Part shown: positions 14,352 through 18,627 of the stretch, in pieces
Layout: every line of letters begins with the position of its first letter
Position numbering within the stretch: the stretch's first letter is position 1
Source: Chloroflexota bacterium
Lineage (GTDB): Bacteria > Chloroflexota > Anaerolineae > B4-G1 > SLSP01
Length of the DNA: 18,627 nucleotides
Direction: 5' to 3'
Assembly: GCA_022707725.1 (NCBI GenBank)
Contig: JAKJAB010000003.1
Location: 1-18,627, forward strand
The notes under the pieces: model-generated
Told to the model about the DNA's origin: nothing
The model's input: only the letters and a program-made list of their open reading frames with translations
The model's database searches: none
Made by a program: the position numbers and the translations under genes

Positions 14352-14607
14352 TGACGTATATCCCTCCTCTTGACCCCAACTTGAGCACCAAAATCACGAG
14401 TTGCGCATCTTCCACCTCGTAGATGACCCGCCAATCCCCCACCCGCAACCGGTAGCCGGAGCGGTTTTGCAACCTCGTCACGTTGTTATGTCGCACGTAT
14501 GGATTTGCGGCAATGTCATCCAGCTTCTCGCGTACCAGTTTCGATACATTGCGCGGCAATTTGTGCAGCGTTTTGGCTGCTTCCTTGGTGTACACGATTC
14601 GATACAT
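14314..14607 (-). CDS. RelE/HigB-type toxin
   Basis: 97 residues. MYRIVYTKEAAKTLHKLPRN, then VREKLDDIAANPY, RLQNRSGYRLRVGDWRVIYE and LVILVLKLGSRGGIY give the full RelE/ParE fold: an N-terminal helix pair, then the beta sheet with the R-x-G-x-(W/Y)-R-(V/I)-I-Y-E strand. It most likely is a ribosome-dependent mRNA interferase. The C-terminus extends about a dozen residues past the usual end because it overlaps the antitoxin start. ATG 14605-14607 has no ribosome binding site, but a strong promoter directly abuts it, so the message may be leaderless. Confidence 0.88.
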   Translation of the reverse strand: MYRIVYTKEAAKTLHKLPRNVSKLVREKLDDIAANPYVRHNNVTRLQNRSGYRLRVGDWRVIYEVEDAQLVILVLKLGSRGGIYVNERASDREGWTA

Positions 14608-14613
14608 ACGTCT

Positions 14614-14642
14614 ATATTAGCACAGTGCCAACGAATTGTCAA
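14614..14642 (-). promoter_or_regulatory. strong sigma70 promoter of the RelE/Xre operon
   Basis: On the minus strand, TTGACA (14637-14642, six of six) and TAATAT (14614-14619) with a 17-base spacer and an extended -10 TGC. The seventh base after the -10 is the A of the toxin's ATG. An inverted repeat GCAC-A-GTGC (14620-14628) lies in the spacer and could be the antitoxin operator. Confidence 0.75.
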
Positions 14643-14670
14643 TAGAAAGTTATCTAAAAGCCAACACCCT

Positions 14671-17504
14671 TCACGCCATCACCGGTTCCAACACCTTCCG
14701 CAAGAACTGCCCTGTGTAGCTCTCCTCCACTTGCGCGACGGCCTCCGGCGGACCCTCCGCGATGATGTAGCCGCCGGCGTCCCCACCCTCCGGGCCGAGG
14801 TCGATGAGCCAGTCGGCGGTCTTGACCACGTCCATATTGTGCTCGATGACGATGACGGTGTTGCCCGCGTCGGTGAGCCGGTGCAGCACGTCCAGCAGCT
14901 TCTGGATGTCGGCGAAGTGCAGGCCCGTCGTCGGTTCGTCGAGGATGTAGACGGTGCGCCCGGTGGCGACGCGGCTCAGCTCCTTCGCCAGCTTCACGCG
15001 CTGCGCTTCGCCGCCGCTCAACGTCGTCGCCGCCTGCCCCAGCTTGATGTAGTCCAGCCCCACGTCGTGCAACGTCTGCAACTGCCGCGAGAGCTTCGGG
15101 TGATTGGCGAAGAAGTCCAGCGCCTCCTGCACGTCCATATCCAGCACCTCGGCGATGTTCTTGCCCTTGTAGCGGATCTGCAACGTCTCGCGGTTGAAGC
15201 GCGTGCCCTTGCACTCCTTGCACGTCACCCACACATCGGGCAGGAAGTGCATCTCGATGCGCCGCAAACCGTGCCCCTTGCACGCCTCGCAGCCTCCGTC
15301 TCCGCGAACAGTTGCCGGATCGCGTCGTACACACCGATGTACGTCGCCGGGTTCGAGCGCGGCGTGCGTCCAATCGGGTCTTGCGTGATGTCGATGACTT
15401 TGTCCAGGTGCTCCAGGCCCTCCAGCCGCGCGTAAGGGCCGGGGCGCGTCTCGGCGCGGTTGAGATCGCGGGCCAGCGCCGGGTACAGCGTCTCGGCAAC
15501 GAGGCTGCTCTTGCCGCTGCCGCTCACGCCGGTGACACAGGTGAACACGCCGAGCGGGAAGCGCGCGTCCACCTCCTTGAGGTTGTGCAGCGTGGCTCCA
15601 CAAAGCGTCAGGCTGCCGTTCTGCGGCGTGCGCCGCCCGCCGTTCGGCGATACCACCGCCAGTTCCCCGCTCAGATAGCGCCCGGTAAGGGATTGTGGAT
15701 TCGCGGCGATGTCCTGCGGCGTCCCATCGGCCACCACACGCCCGCCGAGCACGCCCGCGCCCGGCCCCAGGTCGAGAATCCAGTCGGCGTCCATCATCGT
15801 CTCGTGATCGTGCTCGACCACGAGCACCGTGTTGCCCGCGGCCGACAAGGCCTCGAGCAGGTCCGCCAGGCGCGAGGTGTCGCGAGCGTGCAGGCCGATG
15901 GACGGCTCGTCGAGGATGTAGAGCACGCCCACCAACCCGCACCCGATCTGGCTCGCCAGCCGGATGCGCTGCGACTCGCCGCCGGAGAGCGACGGCGCGG
16001 ACCGGTCCAACGTGAGGTAGTGCAGTCCCACGTTGAGCATAAACTGCAAGCGATCGCGGATCTCCTTGAGCACCTCACCGCCGATGGCGAACTGCTCATC
16101 GTCGAACTGCGTGTAAAGCGATTGCACCCAGGCGTGCGCTGCGTCGATAGGCATCGCGCTGACGTCCATAATGGACTTGCCGCCCACCAGCACGCCGCGC
16201 GCCTCGGAGCGCAGGCGCGCGCCGCCGCACGCGGTACACGGCTGCTCGCTCATAAAGCTGCCGTACCAGCGGCGCGTGTACTCGGATCGGGTCTGATGGA
16301 AGAGGCGATTGATATGAAAGACAATGCCCCGCGTGGGCCGGTTGCTCTCGTTCGACCACGAGCTATCCTGGCCTTCAGCGTGAAATTCAAAGTGTATTTT
16401 CTCGTCACCGGAGCCGTAGATGATCACATCGCGGAACGACTGCGGTAAATCCTGCCACGGCGTCTCCAAATCGATGCCGTAGTGCCGGGCGATAGACTGC
16501 AATTGATGAATTTGCCATTTACTGTTCTTCTTGCGGACGTTGCCATACCAGCGCAGCGCCCCGTCCATGATCGAAAGCATGGGATCGCCGATAATCAAGG
16601 CAGGGTCGACTTCCAGCTTCGTCCCCAAGCCGTTACATTCCGGGCACATGCCCAGCGGCGAGTTGAAGCTGAAGAGTTGCGGGCTGAGTTCCGGGAAGCT
16701 GATGCCGCAATGGGCGCAGGCGTGCTGTTCGCTGAGCAACAGCTCTTCGCCATCCACGATATCCACGACAACCATCCCCTCACCCGCACGCAGCGCCGTC
16801 TCCACCGAATCCATCAGCCGCGTGGTGAAGTCACGCCATAGATCGTCGCCGTCGCCGTTTACGCGCGCCGGGACGGCCAGCCGGTCCACGATCAGCTCGA
16901 TCGTGTGGTTCTTCGTCTTCGCCAGCTTGATCTCGCGGTTCAACTCCACCGGCACGCCGTCGATGCGCGCGCGCGCGTAGCCCTCTTGCTTCGCCTGCGC
17001 CAGCACATCCACGTGCGTCCCCTTGCGCTGGCGAACGACGGGTGCGAGCAGTTGGAAGCGCGTCCCGCTGGGCAGCGCGGCAAGCTGGTCGGCGATCTGC
17101 TGCGCGTTCTGTGAGGCCACCTTGCGCCCGCACTGCGAGCAGTGCGGCTCCCCCACGCGGGCGAAGAGCACGCGCAGGTAATCCATCACCTCGGTGACGG
17201 TGCCCACCGTCGAGCGCGGATTCTTGCTCACCGCCTTCTGCTGGATCGCAATAGCGGGACTGAGGCCACCGATGAAGTCCACCTTCGGCTTCTCCATCTG
17301 CCCGAGGAACTGCCGCGCGAACGACGACAGGCTCTCGACGTAACGGCGCTGCCCCTCCGCGTAGATCGTGTCGAACGCCAGCGACGACTTGCCACTGCCT
17401 GAAACGCCGGTGAGCACCACCAGCTTGTTGCGCGGAATCGTCACGTCGATGTGTTTCAGATTGTGCTGCTGCGCACCGCGAATAACGATGAAACCAGGCT
17501 CCAT
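14671..17504 (-). pseudogene. uvrA: uvrA, excinuclease subunit A, disrupted by frameshift/internal deletion
   Basis: UvrA is the damage-sensing ATPase of nucleotide excision repair. Frame 1 from ATG 17502-17504 covers residues 1 to about 736: Walker A TGVSGSGKSSLAFD (32-45), zinc motif CAHC...CPEC, signature LSGGESQR with ILDEPSIGLHARD, and second Walker A near 658. It then runs into nonsense (EAARRARGTVCG...) and stops at 15225. In a different frame UvrA resumes exactly: DGGCEACKGHGLRRIEMHFL with zinc pair CEAC...CKEC, then LSGGEAQR, ILDEPTTGLHFAD and the end VLEPVMA at 14671. Between LFAET and GGCEAC the family normally has 20-25 residues (ending in P-G-R-F-S-F-N-V-x-G) that are absent. Junction 15297-15305. 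ATG follows a GGGGGG purine stretch. If native, the repair function is likely lost; an assembly collapse would also explain it. Confidence 0.9.
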
Positions 17505-17517
17505 AGTTCCCCCCAGG

Positions 17518-17608
17518 AGAAATCAGAAACGAGAAAGTAGAAATGAGAAGTGGGTAACGAGTGATGCGTGAACAGAAGTATCCAGCATCGAGTATCCAGC
17601 TTCCAGCA
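17518..17608. repeat. two fused degenerate 7-bp arrays in the uvrA leader
   Basis: In register from 17518: agaaatc, agaaacg, agaaagt, agaaatg, agaagtg, ggtaacg, agtgatg, cgtgaac, agaagta, then tccagca, tcgagta, tccagct, tccagca to 17608. Thirteen consecutive heptads keep phase while the unit changes from AGAAANN to TCCAGCA. Confidence 0.7.
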
Positions 17609-17615
17609 ACAAGCG

Positions 17616-17643
17616 ATTATACCACAAGATATGTATAGAACAA
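17616..17643 (-). promoter_or_regulatory. candidate uvrA promoter
   Basis: On the minus strand a perfect TATAAT (17616-17621) preceded by TGTGG, with TTGTTC (17638-17643) 16 bases upstream. Transcription would begin near 17609, directly at the edge of the heptad array, giving a leader of about 105 bases. Confidence 0.55.
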
Positions 17644-17651
17644 AGTTTCTA
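17636..17651. promoter_or_regulatory. candidate operator: inverted repeat over the uvrA -35
   Basis: TAGAACAAAGTTTCTA has 5-base inverted arms (TAGAA/TTCTA) centred on the -35 region. A LexA-type repressor site is one possibility because uvrA is often SOS-controlled; the sequence does not match the E. coli or Bacillus SOS boxes well. Confidence 0.35.
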
Positions 17652-17702
17652 CAGCTCTAGTGTAGCGGGGGAATATGACAAAGCGCGACATATAGCTATA
17701 AA

Positions 17703-17737
17703 TAGCGTTCAGCCATCAGCTTTCAGCTATCAGAAAA
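17703..17737. repeat. degenerate 7-bp tandem repeat (CAGCNNT type)
   Basis: Units tagcgtt, cagccat, cagcttt, cagctat and cagaaaa follow in register from 17703 to 17737. Confidence 0.7.
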
Positions 17738-17829
17738 GAGGTCGAAGACATAGGTGTGACAAATGATGTAGCATTGCACTATCACGATACTTTCAGACGC
17801 CCTAAAGCTAATAGCCGAAAGCTCTCAGC

Positions 17830-18627
17830 CTATTCAGCAAACTCGCGGAACACGACCAGCGAGGGCAACACGTGGCCGTCGAAATCGAAGAGCGCCTGGT
17901 TCTCCCAGGCGTTGCCGGACTGTGGATCGGCGGGATTCCAGCCGCAGCCTTTCAGCCCCAGCCACGCCGGTTCCCAATAGAACACCCCTGTGGCTCCCGG
18001 CGCATCCTTGACGACCTGCATAATGTCTCGCAGCCAGGCGGATTGACCTTCGACCGTCGCGGGATAGCCGTCGATGAGTTGATCCGCGCTGCTGATGATG
18101 TTGCCGTAGCCGTCCTGATTGTCCAACGTATAGGCGTATGCTGTTTCTACCACGATCAGTTTCTTGTCGTACCGCTGCGCGAGATCGGCGAGGTTGGCGG
18201 ACAGGTCGCTCAAATCGCCGTGCCAGTAGCCGTAGAACGACAAGCCGATAACGTCGAATTCGACGCCCTCCGCGATGATGTTGTCGAACCACCAACGGTA
18301 GAGATCATTGTCCCCGCCCTTATCCAAGTGCAGCATAATTTTCGCATCGCATCCGGCATCCTTCACACCCGCAATCCCGGCCTTGAGCAGACCGACCAGC
18401 CGCGCGAACTGGTCAACAGAACCGTCCAGTTTGCCGTGATCCCAGAGCATACCGTTGGTAATCTCGTTACCGATCTGCACCATGTCAGGCGCCGCGCCCT
18501 GCTCGCGCAAGGCGGTGACGGCATCCTTCGTGTAACTGTAGACGGCATCCTTAAGCTGCTCGTAGTCATAATCCCACCACGCCAGGGGCTTGTACTGCTT
18601 GGCGGGATCCGCCCACGTATCGGAGTA
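17830..18627 (-). CDS. arabinogalactan endo-beta-1,4-galactanase, GH53 (C-terminal part, runs off window)
   Basis: 265 residues remain to the stop TAG at 17830-17832; the frame is open to the window end, starting YSDTWADPAKQ, so the internal ATG at 18510 is not the true start. GH53 features: HYSDTWADPxKQ-type strand, ALREQGAAPDMVQIGNE with the acid/base Glu (IGNEITNGMLW), and IVVETAYAYT with the nucleophile Glu. It cuts beta-1,4-galactan side chains of pectin, normally outside the cell; the signal peptide would be beyond the window. The end ...YWEPAWLGLKGCGWNPADPQ ... WENQALFDFDG is the standard family finish. Its product, galactose, could feed the galactonate route of the dgoD gene. Confidence 0.92.
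   Translation of the reverse strand, partial: YSDTWADPAKQYKPLAWWDYDYEQLKDAVYSYTKDAVTALREQGAAPDMVQIGNEITNGMLWDHGKLDGSVDQFARLVGLLKAGIAGVKDAGCDAKIMLHLDKGGDNDLYRWWFDNIIAEGVEFDVIGLSFYGYWHGDLSDLSANLADLAQRYDKKLIVVETAYAYTLDNQDGYGNIISSADQLIDGYPATVEGQSAWLRDIMQVVKDAPGATGVFYWEPAWLGLKGCGWNPADPQSGNAWENQALFDFDGHVLPSLVVFREFAE

Larger units (their letters stand above)
17505..17829. other. 325-base spacer: uvrA promoter and heptad repeats, no gene
   Basis: No credible ORF. It holds the 7-bp arrays (17518-17608, 17703-17737), an AT-rich promoter region for uvrA (17616-17651), and a stretch 17738-17829 in which I see only a weak further heptad-like pattern next to the end of the galactanase gene. Confidence 0.6.

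Noticed and set aside
14671..15942. 423-codon frame as an independent gene
   Set aside because: Only its last 209 codons are protein-like (the UvrA C-terminus); the rest is uvrA read out of frame.
15312..16448. 378-codon open frame on the plus strand
   Set aside because: Antisense to uvrA and of the composition typical for such shadows.
17636..17651. canonical SOS box
   Set aside because: The inverted repeat does not fit CTGT-N8-ACAG or GAAC-N4-GTTC, so I list it only as an operator candidate.
17652..17829. tRNA or small RNA gene
   Set aside because: No cloverleaf or strong hairpin seen by eye; the sequence is AT-rich with short repeats only.

Overview
The window looks like a chromosomal piece from a GC-rich, plant-polysaccharide-degrading bacterium. 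Chloroflexota (Anaerolineae or Caldilineae-like) is my best guess. It is inferred from the mix of an alpha-xylosidase, a GH53 galactanase and a galactonate dehydratase, from several chromosomal toxin-antitoxin modules, and from degenerate 7-bp arrays in the spacers. No rRNA or taxonomic marker proves it. Nearly all genes lie on the minus strand. The exceptions are a ferric-reductase-type membrane protein with a tiny membrane peptide (6548-8025) and a block of plus-strand genes at 10623-12944.

Layout: 1-430 is a toxin-antitoxin pair (TumE/DUF6516-like, toxin cut by the window edge). 681-6428 runs leftward: a five-heme membrane-anchored cytochrome c, a ThuA-SDR fusion protein, an UlaG-like metallo-hydrolase and a GH31 alpha-xylosidase. 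A divergent promoter region (6429-6547) separates the cytochrome from a plus-strand FAD/NAD(P)H ferric-reductase-like protein, which is followed by an unlisted 33-residue one-helix peptide with a near-perfect ribosome binding site. A perfect 30-bp palindrome ends that block. 8173-10396 (minus) holds an extended SDR/epimerase and a D-galactonate dehydratase. 10623-11102 encodes a small membrane-anchored protein of unknown function.

11200-14640 is an accessory island, visibly richer in AT over its 11478-12944 gene. It has a collapsed hicA-hicB remnant, a membrane protein made of three tandem (two-helix + PH-like) units whose stop codon lies inside its own terminator hairpin, a decayed copy of an Xre antitoxin, a small antitoxin-like ORF, a PIN toxin with a one-base frameshift in its catalytic DTN motif, and an intact RelE/HigB toxin with an HTH antitoxin. 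The last pair is driven by a textbook promoter that predicts a leaderless message. 14671-17504 is uvrA, which cannot be read in one frame: about 20-25 codons before the second zinc finger are missing at a short repeat. The window ends in a GH53 endo-galactanase (cut by the edge).

Taken together, the sugar genes suggest use of xyloglucan side chains and galactan with galactose going through galactonate, though the enzymes are not in one operon. The cytochrome/reductase pair suggests a small trans-membrane electron-transfer module. Several independent frame disruptions, including one in a housekeeping gene, mean that real gene decay and assembly error must both be kept in mind.
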